From: Brachypterus glaber
Lineage: Eukaryota > Arthropoda > Insecta > Coleoptera > Kateretidae
Direction of reading: 5' to 3'
Assembly: GCA_958510825.1 (NCBI GenBank)
Contig: OY294047.1
Coordinates: 43,484,006 to 43,548,005, forward strand
DNA length: 64,000 bases
The notes under the pieces are model-generated. The model saw only the letters and a list, made by a program, of their open reading frames with translations. It did not search any database and was not told the origin of the DNA. Every line of letters begins with the position of its first letter. Positions within the stretch are counted from its first letter, which is position 1. A program made the position numbers and the translations under genes. Positions 12,694 through 24,501 of the stretch are shown piece after piece.

Positions 12694-12888
12694 TTTTTTT
12701 ATGGCAGATTCGTGTTCAGCATCCCAAAATACATAAGAATAGGTGGGTATCAACCCCAGCACAGACAACTTTTTTTTTATTTGTGGGCCTTTTTAAAAAT
12801 CTACGAAAAAAACTTGTCTGTGCTGGGGTTGAGAATTACCTATTCTTATGTATTTTAGGATGCTGAACACGAATCTGCCATAAAAAAC
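12694..12888. mobile_element. Hairpin MITE with ~75-bp arms
   Basis: Arms TTTTTTATGGCAGATTCGTG...CAACCCCAGCACAGACAA and the reverse complement enclose about 45 nt. A diverged single arm follows at 12990-13075. Confidence 0.85.
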
Positions 12889-12989
12889 AACTCATGGGTT
12901 ATTTTTTTTTTGCTACACTGAAAAACAGTCTAAAATATTTGAAAATATCATTAGTTTGCAATTTCAGTAGCAAAAAAATAAGCTTATGA

Positions 12990-13075
12990 AGTGCCTTTGA
13001 CAGATTCTTGTTAAGCATCCCAAAATATATAAGAATAGGTGGGTCTCAACCCCAGCACATACAACTTTTTTGTGG
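12990..13075. repeat. Partial copy of the preceding hairpin arm
   Basis: GACAGATTCTTGTTAAGCATC and GGTGGGTCTCAACCCCAGCAC match the left arm of 12694-12888. Confidence 0.7.
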
Positions 13076-13388
13076 GCTTGTATCGAGGGGTAAACCGCTG
13101 ACAAAATTTTGTACACCTTTAGGAGGAAATCTTCAAAGATTTCCTCGTAACCTTCAAATTTTCCTCCAGATTTACTCCAATTTGTAAACCTGAATTCCTC
13201 TGCGGTTTAACCCTCGACCTGTATTATTTTTTAAATTAAATTTTTTACATTTTTTGCTAATTTGAATTTTTTTTCAGCTTGATCCACAACATTTAGAAAG
13301 AAGGTAAGAAACAAAATTTAGGAAAAGTTATATAATATATAGATTACTTAATCAAAAGCTAAAAAGGCCTTATCTGTATATACAGACC

Positions 13389-13488
13389 ATTATGTCGAAC
13401 TATTTTTGATTTTTTTTAGTAGATGTAATATACATATATAGGTATATTACATCTACTAAAAAAAAATCAAAATTAGCTTGACATAATA
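13389..13488. repeat. Perfect-type hairpin just 3' of gene 1
   Basis: TTTTTTTTAGTAGATGTAAT and ATTACATCTACTAAAAAAAA arms around ATACATATATAGGTAT, with outer TTATGTCGAACTA / TAGCTTGACATAA. It lies about 90 bp downstream of the gene 1 stop codon. Confidence 0.8.
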
Positions 13489-13573
13489 TATTGACGAGTC
13501 CAAATAACATTTAGTATTTTTAAAGATTTTCATATATTTGTTATAAATAATCTATACAATAATTAGTAATAAA

Positions 13574-16500
13574 TTAGTAATACATAAGATCTTTTTTTGG
13601 AACACCATAAACCTTATGTGGTTTGCCTACAGCAACAGATTCCAAAGAAATAACATTGGTTTTTATATCAGATACTCCATAATCCTGGGGAAATTTATAC
13701 GTTTCATAGGCATTTAATTCTTTTTTGTTAAGTGCGGCTTCTTTATATGAATTTTCCATATTTTCTGTTTTTTGAGATTCGTATGTTGCATGAATACCAT
13801 GTTTTACTTGATTTGTGGGAACTTCATAAGTTTGAATGACTTCTTCTGGAACTCCATAACTTTCCTGGGACATTTCCATATTTGCTGCTTTTGAAGCTTC
13901 TTGTGTATTGTAAGGAGTTTCCAAATGTTTTATTAAAGGTTTTACTTGAATTGTAGATATTCCATAAGTTTCATGCGGTTGTTCCACGATTACTGGTTTT
14001 GGAATTCCATAAGTTTCATGAGGCTTTTCCACAGGTTTAATTACAGGTTGGACATTCATTGTAGGAACTCCATAAGTTTCATGGGGTTGTTCTACAATTA
14101 CTGGTTTTGGAATTCCATAATTTTCATGGGGCTTTTCCACAGGTTTTACTACAGGTTCAATTTGAATTGTAGGAACTCCATAATTTTCATGAGGTCGTTC
14201 TACCATTACTGGTTTTGGAATTCCATAATTTTCATGGGGCTTTTCCACAGGTTTTACTACAGGTTCAATTTGAATTGTTGGAACTCCATACGTTTCATGA
14301 GGTTGTTCTACAATTACTGGTTTTGGAATTCCATAATTTTCATGAGGCTTTTCCACAGGTTTTACTACAGGTTTAATATGAATTGTAGGAACTCCATAAG
14401 TTTCATGAGGTTGTTCTACAATTATTGGCTTTGGAATTCCATAACTTTCATGAGGCTTTTCCACAGGTTTTACTACAGGTTTGATATTAATTGTAGGAAT
14501 TCCATAATTTTCATGAGGTTGTTCGACCATTACTGGTTTTGGAATTCCATAATTTTCATGGGGCTTTTCCACAGGTTTTACTACAGGTTTAATTTGAATT
14601 GTAGGAACTCCATAAGTTTCATGAGGTTGTTCTACAATTACTGGTTTTGGAATTCCATAATTTTCATGAGGCTTTTCCACAGGTTTTACTACAGGTTTAA
14701 TATGAATTGTAGGAACTCCATAAGTTTCATGAGGTTGTTCTACAATTATTGGCTTTGGAATTCCATAACTTTCATGAGGCTTTTCCACAGGTTTTACTAC
14801 AGGTTTAATATGAATTGTAGGAGCTCCATAAGTTTCATGAGGTTGTTCTACAATTATTGGCTTTGGAATTCCATAACTTTCATGAGGCTTTTTCACATGT
14901 TTTACTACAGGTTTGATATGAATTGTAGGAACTCCATAAGTTTCATGAGGTTTTTCTATATTTACTGGTTCTCGAACTTCGTATCTTTCATAAGGACTAT
15001 TGCGGTGTTGGACTGTTTTTATAAATGAAGGAAAAGTAAAAGAAATAGATTTATGCGCATTTGAAAAATGTTCTTCCAAAGCTGAATTCAAATTTTCAGT
15101 AATAGATTTGTGCAGATTTGAAGAATATGCTTGCACTGCTGAAGCCAATCCTCGTTGGTGGAAGCCGATTGAATCTGGATGTAGTGCAGTGTGAGGATGT
15201 GCCACAGATTTTATGTAAATATTGGGCGTTGCATATATTACATGTGGGTTTTCATGATAAAAATAAGTGGGTTTAGCATATGTACTTGCAATTATTGCTG
15301 CCAGGATTACACATTTCTAAAAGAAAAAAAATATAATTAAATATTGGTCGATAGGGTATTGTAAGCTTGTAAGCATCCTGACTTTTTTGAAGCTTTAGCC
15401 GTTAAGTTGAGAGCGCGTCACACCATCCATAAAAATCGGGGTATATATTAATTATTAAAAAAGTATTATTTTTTTATATTGTTTAATAAAAAGTTTTTAT
15501 ATTTTAGTAACTGGGTATAACTTTTAGATAAGTATTAAACAAATATTAGTTCATAGATTTTAAACCAATCAAATTTCAAGAAAATGTCATAATTAACCAA
15601 TCCTGTTAATTTAAGAGCGATTAAATAGCATCTCGCTCTTTAGATAAATGATTATTACGTTGATAGCTCAAAATTTTGTTTAATTTCTTGTAGAAAATAA
15701 AAAGTGTAAAGAGTTTCTTGTTTTTCTGCATTTTTATCAGGAAATAATCTTAAAATATACCCCCCACCTAATGACTTAAACCACCTAAACTATAAGCAGC
15801 TGCTCACCTGCTGTCTCGAGCTTTTTATCATGAATTATTTAGTTTCAAAGAAAAGCAAGCTACTTTCAGTTTAGCGGGTTAAATCATTAGGTCTCGGGAT
15901 ATAACCCAGTCAGCCAGTCAGTTTAATAAGGGGACGTTCATAAATTATGTCACGCTCTACGTTCATGGTCACGCCTGTAGGGAAGCGGAATTCAGGAGTT
16001 TGTGCAATGTTTATCTAAAATGTAATAAACATATTTAATATTTGTTTGTGTAAAAAATCAACGTGACGTTATGGTAGGTAGCTCACTGACAGTGACACTA
16101 TCTATCTATGAGTGACACTGTGCCAAGGGGGAGGGGGTGAAAATGACCTAAAAAAGCGTGACATGCTTTATGGACGTCCCCTAAGCTAGAGTGCTTTAAT
16201 GTGGCGTTTACTTGACAGAAAACGCCACATTAAGGCTCTCTACTCTAAGAATGTACCGAAAATAAAACAAAAGACGTCTCCGTCATGAAAAACACTTGGT
16301 AAAATCAACGTTTTATGTTAGTAAATTAACAGTTGCTAACATAACCTCAAAAATTATTAGAAATTAGTTTTATTATCAACTTTAACGCATTATTTTTATA
16401 GTGCCTGTCTAAAAAATATTTTGTGTGCCGTTAGGGTGGACCTAATATTTTTTTATTATTTTAAAATTTTTATTTAGGTATAACTAGAAAATTCTGAAAA

Positions 16501-17453
16501 TATGAGAGTGATCAAACTGCTAATGGGGACCCTAAAATTCGTAAAATTACCATAAATCGTAAAAAATCGTTGAAAATTATCTGTAATTTTTTTATAATTG
16601 AAATATTTAAAGAGCTTTAAATCTTATTTTTCCTTTTGAGCATATAAATAACAAATTTCAAAATGTTCAAAATATTCTAACAATAAATCCCGAAAACTTT
16701 CCCCTGACACTCAAATTTACGAATTTGTACCATAAATGTGAGTCAAACGGTAAACAAACATTTTAAAAATGTATCAAACTGGACCGAATTTATTTAAGAA
16801 TATTTTTGATGCACTCTCATAATTAATAATGTTAAAATAATTTAACTAAAACAAAACAAGCTAAGCGCCAAATATTTAGTTGCTCTTATTTGGCGCTTAG
16901 CTCGTTTTATTTTAGTTAAATCATTTTAATATTATGAATAAATATCAGAATGCATCAAATAAAAATAAATTCAGTCCGATCTGATTCATTTTTAAAATGT
17001 TTGTTTACCGTTTGACTCACACTTATGCCAGAAATTAGTAAAAAATAGTGTTAGGGGCAACTTTGGCGGATTAGAATCTTTTAATAATTTTTAAATTTGG
17101 CCCATAATTTTGTATACTTAAAAGGAAAAAAATAACATATCAAGCCCTTTAAATTTTTCACTTATACAAAAACTACAATTTTCAACGATTTTTTTGCGAT
17201 TTTGGGTAGTTTTAGGAATTTTGGGACCCCCATTAGAAGTTTGATATTTTCAGAATTTTCTAGTTACACATAAATGAAAATTTTAAGGTAATAAAAAAAT
17301 ATAAGGTCCACCCTAGTGCGCCATTGCTGGACTTTTTGCGAGCTTTGTACCTACACCAGATGGCAAATCAGACTCGTCCAGCAAAAACGCTCTTTCGAGC
17401 CCTGACCAGTAGCCAGAGATAACTATTGAATATTTTCCACTTACCAGTGTCAT
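13574..17453 (-). CDS. Secreted YGVP-repeat protein 1 (two exons)
   Basis: Two coding exons: exon 1 is 17453..17445 (ATG ACA CTG) followed by a donor reading GTAAGTG; exon 2 is 15316..13574 after the acceptor cttttag. The intron (15317-17444) is phase 0. Predicted length is 583 aa. The spliced start MTLKCVILAAIIASTYA is a good signal peptide, cut before Lys-Pro. A unique N-terminal region of about 110 residues follows, then nine 36-aa repeats, each holding two PHExYG(I/V)P motifs spaced by KPVIVEQ-like and TIxIKPVVKPVE-like linkers, and a C-terminal tail ending in HKVYGVPKKDLMYY. The mature protein has no cysteine. Composition suggests an extracellular structural protein (cuticle, silk or glue-like), but I recognise no named family. 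A GTG at 15205 that opens a shorter reading frame is not the start, because the frame stays open upstream to the acceptor. The upstream paralogue (24502-27136) has the same exon design. The intron carries two transposon-like elements. I see no convincing TATA box. Confidence 0.85.
13960..14960 (-). repeat. 108-bp in-frame tandem repeat inside gene 1
   Basis: Nine 108-bp (36-codon) units lie within exon 2. Units alternate in sets of three: residues after PHE are Ser/Asn/Asn and the linker is PII/PVI/PVM. Units 2-3-4 and 5-6-7 therefore form a 324-bp higher-order repeat. Confidence 0.85.
15930..16181. mobile_element. MITE in intron 1 of gene 1
   Basis: A 252-bp element with terminal inverted repeats of about 27 bp: GGGGACGTTCATAAA at the left and TTTATGGACGTCCCC at the right, followed inward by a shared GTCACGCT. 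It has no coding capacity. Superfamily not assigned. Confidence 0.75.
16188..16240. repeat. Short hairpin
   Basis: Inverted repeat CTTTAATGTGGCGTTT / AAACGCCACATTAAG with a loop of about 10 nt, immediately beside the MITE in the gene 1 intron. Confidence 0.7.
16432..17315. mobile_element. Foldback element in intron 1 of gene 1
   Basis: An 880-bp imperfect palindrome. The ends read TAGGGTGGACCT and AGGTCCACCCTA. The arms correspond along most of their length (e.g. AATTTTCTAGTTA-type and CAACGATTTTTT-type blocks recur inverted) and meet at a hairpin near 16855-16920 containing GCTAAGCGCCAAATA and its complement. It lies wholly inside the intron, so the gene 1 pre-mRNA should carry a very long hairpin. 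Confidence 0.8.
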
Positions 17454-17614
17454 TGTTGTGTAAAATCACTAAACTAATAAATGAGCTAAAATTGTTTTAC
17501 CTTAAGTAACTTAACCTCCTTGAGGTAATAAAAAATCGATTAGACACCTTTCTATAGAAATATGGAAAAATATGGACTACCGTCAGAAAAGTGCCCTTGT
17601 TGTCGGTATGGAGT

Positions 17615-18341
17615 TATACACGGTGTTTTCAGTCTTATGGCATATTTTAAAGGGAATGACTCTACATCGCAAAACATAAAAAACAGCTTAGGAACATAGG
17701 TCCGGAAACGAACCCTATGAGAATTACGACCCTTTAAAATTGTACTAAAAATAAGGTTTGTAGTTAATAGCTCTGGTACCCTTTAATATAGAACGACGAG
17801 GTTTTGCATATAAACTAGCATTAACAAGAGCAAATAGTTTATGTTCATTTATTTTTTTTTATTTATCCAGAGGCTTGCCTAGACAAACAAAATATATAAG
17901 GCTTAACGCATTTTTGCCCTAAACTTTTTTATGTGTACTTTTTTGGATTTTGGGAAAAAAATATAGATTCTTTAAGTAAAAATACATAAAAAATATCTCA
18001 TAGTGTACATGTAGGAGCAACCGCTTTCAGAACAAATGCAATTAAGAGGAAGTCAAATTTTTTGCTATCAAAAATGTTACTTTTTAAAGGGCTATTACTC
18101 CCTTAATATTAAATTTAGGTGTTTCGGCGAAGAGTATTTTTTGCTTAGTTTTAAATGAAGAATCGCCCTTCAGCATTAAAATTTTATTGGTGCTTTTTTT
18201 GTTCCCCATTCTACATGTCCATTTTCGAAGCTCCGTAGCTCCCCTATTTCCGGACACATGTTCCTGTGTTAGTTTTTTATGTTTTGTGATGTAGAATAAA
18301 CTCCTTTAATATATACCAAAAGACTGCAAACACCGTGTATA
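17615..18341. mobile_element. TIR element with TATACACGGTGTTT ends
   Basis: Inverted ends TATACACGGTGTTTTCAGTCT / AGACTGCAAACACCGTGTATA. Further inverted similarity runs inward for about 120 bp (CATCGCAAAACATAAAAAAC / GTTTTTTATGTTTTGTGATG). No transposase. Confidence 0.75.
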
Positions 18342-18344
18342 CAG

Positions 18345-19820
18345 CATGGGTACTTCAGACATGTTTCTCGACTTTTAAACCCACTTTGGTTTCCATCCAT
18401 CCATACAGTTATTTTTGGGGTGCTTTCAAAGCTTTAAATTATAAGCCCGTTGTTCGTACGGGCATTTTGTTAATGTTTTTGTTTTGTTTGTTAGTTCTAA
18501 GTATCAGAAATTTCTGTTATGATATTTGCCCTATGCTAGCTCATTACCCCCTCCACATGCCTACCTACCGTGCAGCCCCAAGAAAATTTTAAGCTTAAAA
18601 TTATTGTATTTTTTTGACAGGTTCGCCATCTTGTTTTTAATAATTTTTAATTGTTATCATAGGTCATATGTCACATTTCAAGTTTCTAAGACAGTTTTTT
18701 GATTTATTGTGTAATATATATGTGATCCTTTATGTGCCAATTTTCAAGCTTTTGGCTAATCTGGATCCAGTTCCATGCGACTTAGTTCCAACTAAGTAAA
18801 AAATTCAGCAAATATGCTTGTTCGATTGCTACAATATATGCATCTATTAAATATCAAAAAACTAAAAAAAATGGCCATAAACATAAAAAAAGTCGCTTGT
18901 AAACCTTTCTCGTAAACTGCAAACGACAAAATTCACCCTTTTCTCGCGGAAGTCCACATATAGAAAAATGTATTTTCCGTGTTAAATTATTTTTTAATGA
19001 TCATTAAATCTCCATTTCAAGTGTTTCCTGATCATTTTCAACCTTACAGCATTTATCAGATAAAATATTTTTAATTAACAAAAGGGCTGTATAAAATACG
19101 TCACTGCAGTGGCCTACGTGCCTGCAGTCCACTGGACTACGTCTTTACTAGGGAGGTCAGCAAGTTGACAACGAGTACCTCAGGGGTTATTTCAAGTTTT
19201 TTTTCCACTGCACAAATCAACCCTCCGTTAACCAAATTAAGAAATTCTTGATCCTTACTCATATTGGAGTTGATTTAAATAAACCATAGAAAAAATTGTT
19301 ATCTCTCCAAAATATAAATTTATTGTCTATTTTTTAACATAAAGTCATTTTCAAGCTACAAATAATAAAAAATTAGGTTGAAAATGGTACAATTCCTTTT
19401 AGAAAAACTTACTTTTTTAAATTTATAAACAAATTAACTTGAGTACACATTATTAGAAATGTCATACTGACCTAAACAATATTATTTTTATAAAATCTTC
19501 AAAAATTAAACAAAAAGAAAACTACAATAAGTTAAAATAAAATAAATTAATGAAATCTAAAATTTAAAATTGAATAAAAATCTGGGACATCTATCATAAA
19601 GTAATCCAAACTATATTTGAAACATTCTAAAGGAATTATCTTTAAACTGCAAAAAAGTAGTTGAACATAAAAAAAAGGAAAGAGATTAATTTATATTCAA
19701 CTTGGTAATTGGAATAAAATTGGAGAGGTGGCAGCAAATTCATACCTAAAACTCAAAAACAAACCAAAAAGGGACAACATTTTTGGAAAAATTATTAAAC
19801 AAAAATATTTATTCCAAAGA
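18345..19820. other. Intergenic, no feature supported
   Basis: AT-rich. An 85-codon plus-strand frame (18335-18592) starts inside a transposon end and is unrecognised. A small palindrome-like stretch lies near 19100-19150. Confidence 0.4.
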
Positions 19821-20688
19821 TTAATGCTCTGTAAGGGGACAGGCAACAATCTCCGGTCTAACATTTAAAACATTATTGTAAACATAAATATTCAAAAAAT
19901 CTATTTGTTCATTAACTAACCTATCCCTATGAAACTTTTTGTTGTACAAAATGGCAAATTGTTCTAGCAGATCTGTAACTCTATCGTTCCTAGAAATATG
20001 CAAAACACTTACTTCATTTTCATAGTCATGGTTGTTGCACAACACATGGTTGGCAAAGTTGGACTTATAGTTCAGACCTGCTAGATCAATATTATTTGCA
20101 CGTAGTAAACGAAAGTGTTCGTTGGTTCTTATGCAGATTTTTCGATAACTACGGCCTATGTAAAAGCTATCACAGGAACAGGTCAGTTTATAAACGCCGC
20201 TCCTTTCCAAAGGATTAATTTTGTCCTTTTTATGGGATAATAGGAGGTTGAGGTTAGAGGGGGCTGAAAAGGACACGGAAATTTTAAATTGTGATAAGAG
20301 TTTTTTGATTTTTAAAGAAGGGGGGCCTATGTATGGAATACTACAAAAGGATGATGGGTTTAGGGTTGAAATAGGTATAAGGGAGGTGACTTTTGCTAAA
20401 TTATATTTATGAAGTTTTTTAATGTAAAGTTTTTTAATTATATTTAAAGGGTAGTTATTAACTTCTGCCAAGTGAAAAATTGTGTCTAACTGTTTTAAAA
20501 TCTGATTTATTAAGAGGTATGGAAAATAATCTGTGAAAAAGGGAATGGAAAGCTGCCATTTTATGGCTAAAAGGGTTAAAGGCTTGAAAAGGAATTAAAT
20601 GGGAAGTAGTTGTGGGTTTTCTATAAATGGAGACTTGCAATTCAGATGGAAAGAAATACCTAATTAACCACGTAGGGTTTTTATGCAT
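19821..20688 (-). pseudogene. 5'-truncated Penelope-like retroelement (RT tail plus GIY-YIG)
   Basis: Two overlapping minus-strand frames belong to one protein broken by a frameshift near 20460. The first (20688..20458) holds the end of a Penelope-type reverse transcriptase: VSIYRKPTTT followed by NPFSHKMAAFHSLFHRL. The second (20471..19821, 216 aa) contains a GIY-YIG endonuclease: GVYKLTCSC then FYIGR about 10 residues later, the conserved Arg in the RKICIR stretch, and a Glu in LLEQFAI. The CxC just before YIG is typical of Penelope-like elements. The rest of the reverse transcriptase is missing upstream, so this is a dead 5'-truncated copy. No terminal repeats are recognised at either end. 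Confidence 0.85.
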
Positions 20689-20764
20689 TATGATTATGTG
20701 CTTTAATGGTGTTTTTATTTTTGAATGTCTAATTATATTCTACTTACCTAACACCAGGATGTTA

Positions 20765-21540
20765 TTATATTATTCACATCACCTGCACTAGAATAATATT
20801 ATAGGGTAGTGTTTCGAATTTTCAAAAAATTTCAAGAATCGTCCTAGACAAAAACATTTGATATAAATTTGTTTCATGAAAAAATAAGTAACTTTTTTTT
20901 CAAATGTCTGTCTGTCCGTCTGTCTGTGCGTCCGTCCGTCCATCCGATGTCACGATTTTTGTGAACAAGATAATTCAAAAACGAATATTTATTCGTTCTT
21001 GGTTATAATCCGATCGACTTTTTAGGAAAACTCAAGTTCTATAAACTTGAGTTTGGAAAACTCAAGTTCTATGAGGGGATCATTCCTATTGTTTTTGAAA
21101 GTACTCCCCCCAAAAACAAAAAAGTTATGGGGGTTATACTTTTAAAAAAATCGAAAAAAGCTGTAGGAGGATTCCCTTTACTTTTTCTGGAAAAATTATT
21201 ATAAGGATTAATTCTATCAACAGCAAAAACTTTATGGGGGGTTAAACTTTTTTAAAAAATAAAAAATAGTTTTTTTTTGAAAAATTTTTTTTTTAGATTT
21301 TTTTTTATTTTTTTTCTTTGTCAAAAAAAGATCTTATTAAAAAAAATTGTTATTTTTTTTATTTATTTTTTTTTTCTAAAATTTTTTTTTTTGCAAAAAG
21401 AAAATAAAAAAAAATTGTTCTAGTATTTTTTTAAATTTTTTTTCAAAAAAAAATATTTGGAAAAATGCAATATACCATTTACGGTGAATAGTATATAGGA
21501 ATGCGTATCATTACATATCTTCACGGCTTGTTTATTAATA
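20765..21540 (+). mobile_element. Tetranucleotide-bearing element, copy 1
   Basis: Starts near TATTATTCACATCACCTGCA, carries a GTCTGTCTGTCCGTCTGTCT-like tract (20905-20945) and AAAGTTATGGGGGTTATACT, passes through a very T/A-rich stretch and ends at GCGTATCATTACATATCTTC ACGGCTTG. The same order occurs in reverse at 41085-41530, and the 3' end recurs at 24350, 50795 and 52658. Confidence 0.7.
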
Positions 21541-21835
21541 AAATATCTAAATTATCCTAAAGGAAGTTGGAAATACAGATTTCAAAACTAGGCTTTTTAT
21601 CAAATGGCGAAAAGAAAATGAAAGTGACTGACAGATGTCAAACTCATCAATTAGAAATTGCCTAATTAAAATAGCAAGTCACCAGAAGGTAACTAATCAT
21701 TTAGATTGGGAACATGGCAAAGGCCAAGGTCACTTCTAGTGCATAATGTAAAAAAAATGTCTAAGTGAAAGAACAAATTTAAATAAATGTATGGTAAATA
21801 CCCAACTAAATAAAATAATAATGAAAGGAACTCAT

Positions 21836-22589
21836 ATAGCACCAGTCGTCAATGGACGTCCATTTTAGATCTCTTTTAAGTACATTGGTCCACGGACTAA
21901 TAATGGATGTACTATGTACGTCCATATATTTACATCCTTTGTACGGCTATTAGTGGCCGTCCATTCAGTGTCCATTTTACGCTATATGTCTCGTGGTGCC
22001 ATATACACTGAAAAATAAAAACGTTTTATGTGTGTGTTTAAACTTTTCTTCTATTGTAATTAAAAAAAATACAACCAAAACAAAAATGTAACCCCCCTTC
22101 CCAAAACCGATTTTGCTCAAATACGAACTTGTCCAAGGTAATATAAAAATCTGCATACCAAATTTCAAGTCGCTAGCTCAAAGCGTTCTTAAGTTAGCGT
22201 GGATCAAGATAGACCGACAGACTGACAGACCGGCCCACAGACAGATAGAAAATATTTTTTTTGTTGCTTATTTAAAAAAAATACGTGATTTAAGCAAAAA
22301 CAAATTGATTTTTTTTTCCATCGCAATACTTTCTTTTATGAGAAAGTAAAAAAAGGTTCTATTAAGTTTTTCACAGTCGCGAAAACCAGTTTAAGTAAGC
22401 AAAAAAGCAAGTCCTATGGACGCTGGGTGATGGATCGAACGGACACCTTATGGATGTCCACAGTTGTGTCATCTGGACTCTGAACGGATGTCCATGGGAC
22501 GTCCATAGAGAAAAAATGGGCATCCTATGGACATACAGCCGTCCATGAACATACGTCCATTGGACGTCCATAGTATTACTTTGTGCTAT
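21836..22589. mobile_element. TIR element built on ATGGACGTCCAT motifs
   Basis: The ends ATAGCAC / GTGCTAT are inverted, and both flanks are filled with diverged ATGGACGTCCAT-type palindromes (at least ten). The centre (about 22000-22370) is unrelated, with a CGACAGACTGACAGACCGG tract, and may be a nested insertion. Confidence 0.65.
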
Positions 22590-22952
22590 CTGGAAAGTGT
22601 ATTTTAAAAGTATCTCTTCAAAAACAAAAAAGCTACAGGCGTTTAAACTTTTTAAAAAATCGACAAAGTTGACGTATTTTTTTAAGGAAAAAGTACTTTC
22701 ATTATGAGGGTTTATCTTACCAATTTAAAAAAAATATCCATTAAAAAAGCTATCGTAATTTGCTTTGTCTATTTGGTTTAAGTTAGCTGGGCTAACCAAC
22801 CAAAAATGGACAAAGTAACTACTGATCGAATGAACCTAAGTTATAGAGGGCGCAACAGATTCGGATTCAACGACCCCGAAAACGTATAGAAATATTTGTA
22901 TCGTCTGCTGAACAAGACTTATTTTTTCGTGTATGTACTTGTGGACAGGCAC

Positions 22953-23131
22953 ACCAAAAAAAAAAGTTCTGTTTCCCCAGACGAGACAAACTTTTCTATA
23001 CGTTTTTGGGGTCGCTGAATCCGAATCTGGGGTTACTTTAACTCGGTCAGGTCGCATTTCGTTGCTAACCTCTAAAAAAGCGATAGAAAAGTTTGTCTCA
23101 GGCGAAACAGATTTTTTTTGTGTGCCTGTGT
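22953..23131. mobile_element. ACAGGCACACAAAAAA-ended element, copy 1
   Basis: Inverted ends ACAGGCACACCAAAAAAAA / TTTTTTTTGTGTGCCTGTG and GACGAGACAAACTTTTCTAT. Contains GGTCGCTGAATCCGAATCTG. An extra inverted arm of the same sequence lies at 22856-22920. Confidence 0.7.
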
Positions 23132-23316
23132 TATCATTATTATAATGATATAACAGACTAAGATAAAAAATTTCGAAAAAGATAAAAATTTTACTCGAAA
23201 TACGTAGTATATTTGTCCGTTTTTTTTTTCAGTGTACAAATACATGTTAAAATAATTTAATTTTTTGTTGTTGGGTAGGTACTCTATGAGGGATAGCTAC
23301 CGGTATACTGGTACTA

Positions 23317-24050
23317 TATTCAGAGCGGTCCAAAAGTCACCCCCCCCCTCTTAACTTTTGAACCAGTTGAGATATTGACTTCAAATTTGGAACTTTTAAA
23401 TAAGACAATTTAAACTATCTTTTAGCATATATTTAATACTTTCAGCTCTTAAAATGTGGGCAGGGGGGCATGGGGGAAAATTTTTTTAAATGGAAAGGGG
23501 GATCGTGTTGTACATCATTTTAGAGCTTATAAAATTCTCCATTTAACTCCATATTTTTAAATTTAATGACAAAAATTTTTTGGGTTTAAAATGGGGTTGA
23601 AAATGGGTATTAATGTCAAAATTCCTCTAAAAAAACAAATAATTTTTTAAAAATGCCTAATTTTATGATAAAAAAATGTTAATTATACTTTTAAACTAAT
23701 TTTAGTTGACATAAATAAAAATTTATAAAAAAAAACTTAAAAAATCGAATGTTTTAGCACAAAAAATTGAAAAATCAAAACCTTAAAAAACATTCTTAAA
23801 AAATTTAAAAATGTTAGTTTAAATAAAGAATTTTATAAGCTTTAAAATGATGTATCACACGACCCCCCTTTTCATTTAAAAAAATGTCCCCCCATGCCCC
23901 CCTGCTCACATTTTAAGAGCTGAAAATATCAAATATATGCTAAAAGATAGTTTAAGTTGTCTTATTTAAGAGTCCTAAATTTGAAGTCGATATCTCAACT
24001 CGTTCAAAAGTTAAAGGGTGGGGGGGGGTGACTTTTGGACCGCACTGTAT
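23317..24050. mobile_element. Foldback element with GCGGTCCAAAAGTCACC ends, copy 1
   Basis: The ends CAGAGCGGTCCAAAAGTCACC / GGTGACTTTTGGACCGCACTG are inverted. Arms of about 220 bp include AGCATATATTTAATACTTTCAGCTCTTAAAATGTG-like sequence in both orientations. TA-flanked CAGTGCGGTCCAAAAGT termini resemble Tc1-like ends (inference). Non-coding. Confidence 0.8.
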
Positions 24051-24349
24051 ATATTTTTTTCAAACATTTTTCTTTCTTCGAAAAAGATTTTTTTTTTGTT
24101 TTTTTTGGAAAAAAGTTTTTTTTAATATTTTTTCGTGTTTTGAAAACTGCTTTTTCCAAAATTGTTTTTTGAATAAAGAAATTAAAACAAATCTTTTTAA
24201 ATGTTTTTTAATTTAAAAAAAAAATTGGTTTTTGAAAAAAAATCTTAAAAAAAAAATGATTTTTTTTATAATAAACCTAGGCCTACTAGGCTGCCCAAGG
24301 GTAAGGAATTCTTTTGCTGGCAGCAATACTTTATTTTGCGTTTAAGTAT

Positions 24350-24430
24350 TTGGGAAAATGCATTATATCATCCACTGTAAATAGTATATAATGGAATGCG
24401 TAGCATTACATATCTTCATGGGTTGTTCTT
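24350..24430 (+). repeat. 3' end fragment of the tetranucleotide-bearing family
   Basis: GAATGCGTAGCATTACATAT CTTCATGGGTTG matches the 3' terminus at 21500-21535. It lies about 70 bp downstream of the gene 2 stop codon. Confidence 0.65.
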
Positions 24431-24501
24431 TGAATATTACAAAAAATTTGTTAACTTAAAACAATTTTAATAATTTAATATTATACAATTATATCGTGAT
24501 T

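Noticed and set aside
13946..15028. 360-codon plus-strand open frame opposite gene 1
   Set aside because: It is the antisense of a 108-bp (multiple of three) in-frame repeat; it has no signal peptide, motif or splice context and repeats RLFYNYWFWN-type strings only because the sense strand repeats.
15814..15837. Alternative first exon for gene 1 (MIKSSRQQ with CAG|GTGAGC donor)
   Set aside because: Phase-compatible with a good donor, but it gives a poor charged N-terminus, whereas 17453..17445 mirrors exon 1 of the paralogue exactly.
18335..18592. 85-codon frame with a hydrophobic stretch
   Set aside because: Begins within the end of a TIR element, AT-biased, no recognisable family or splice signals.
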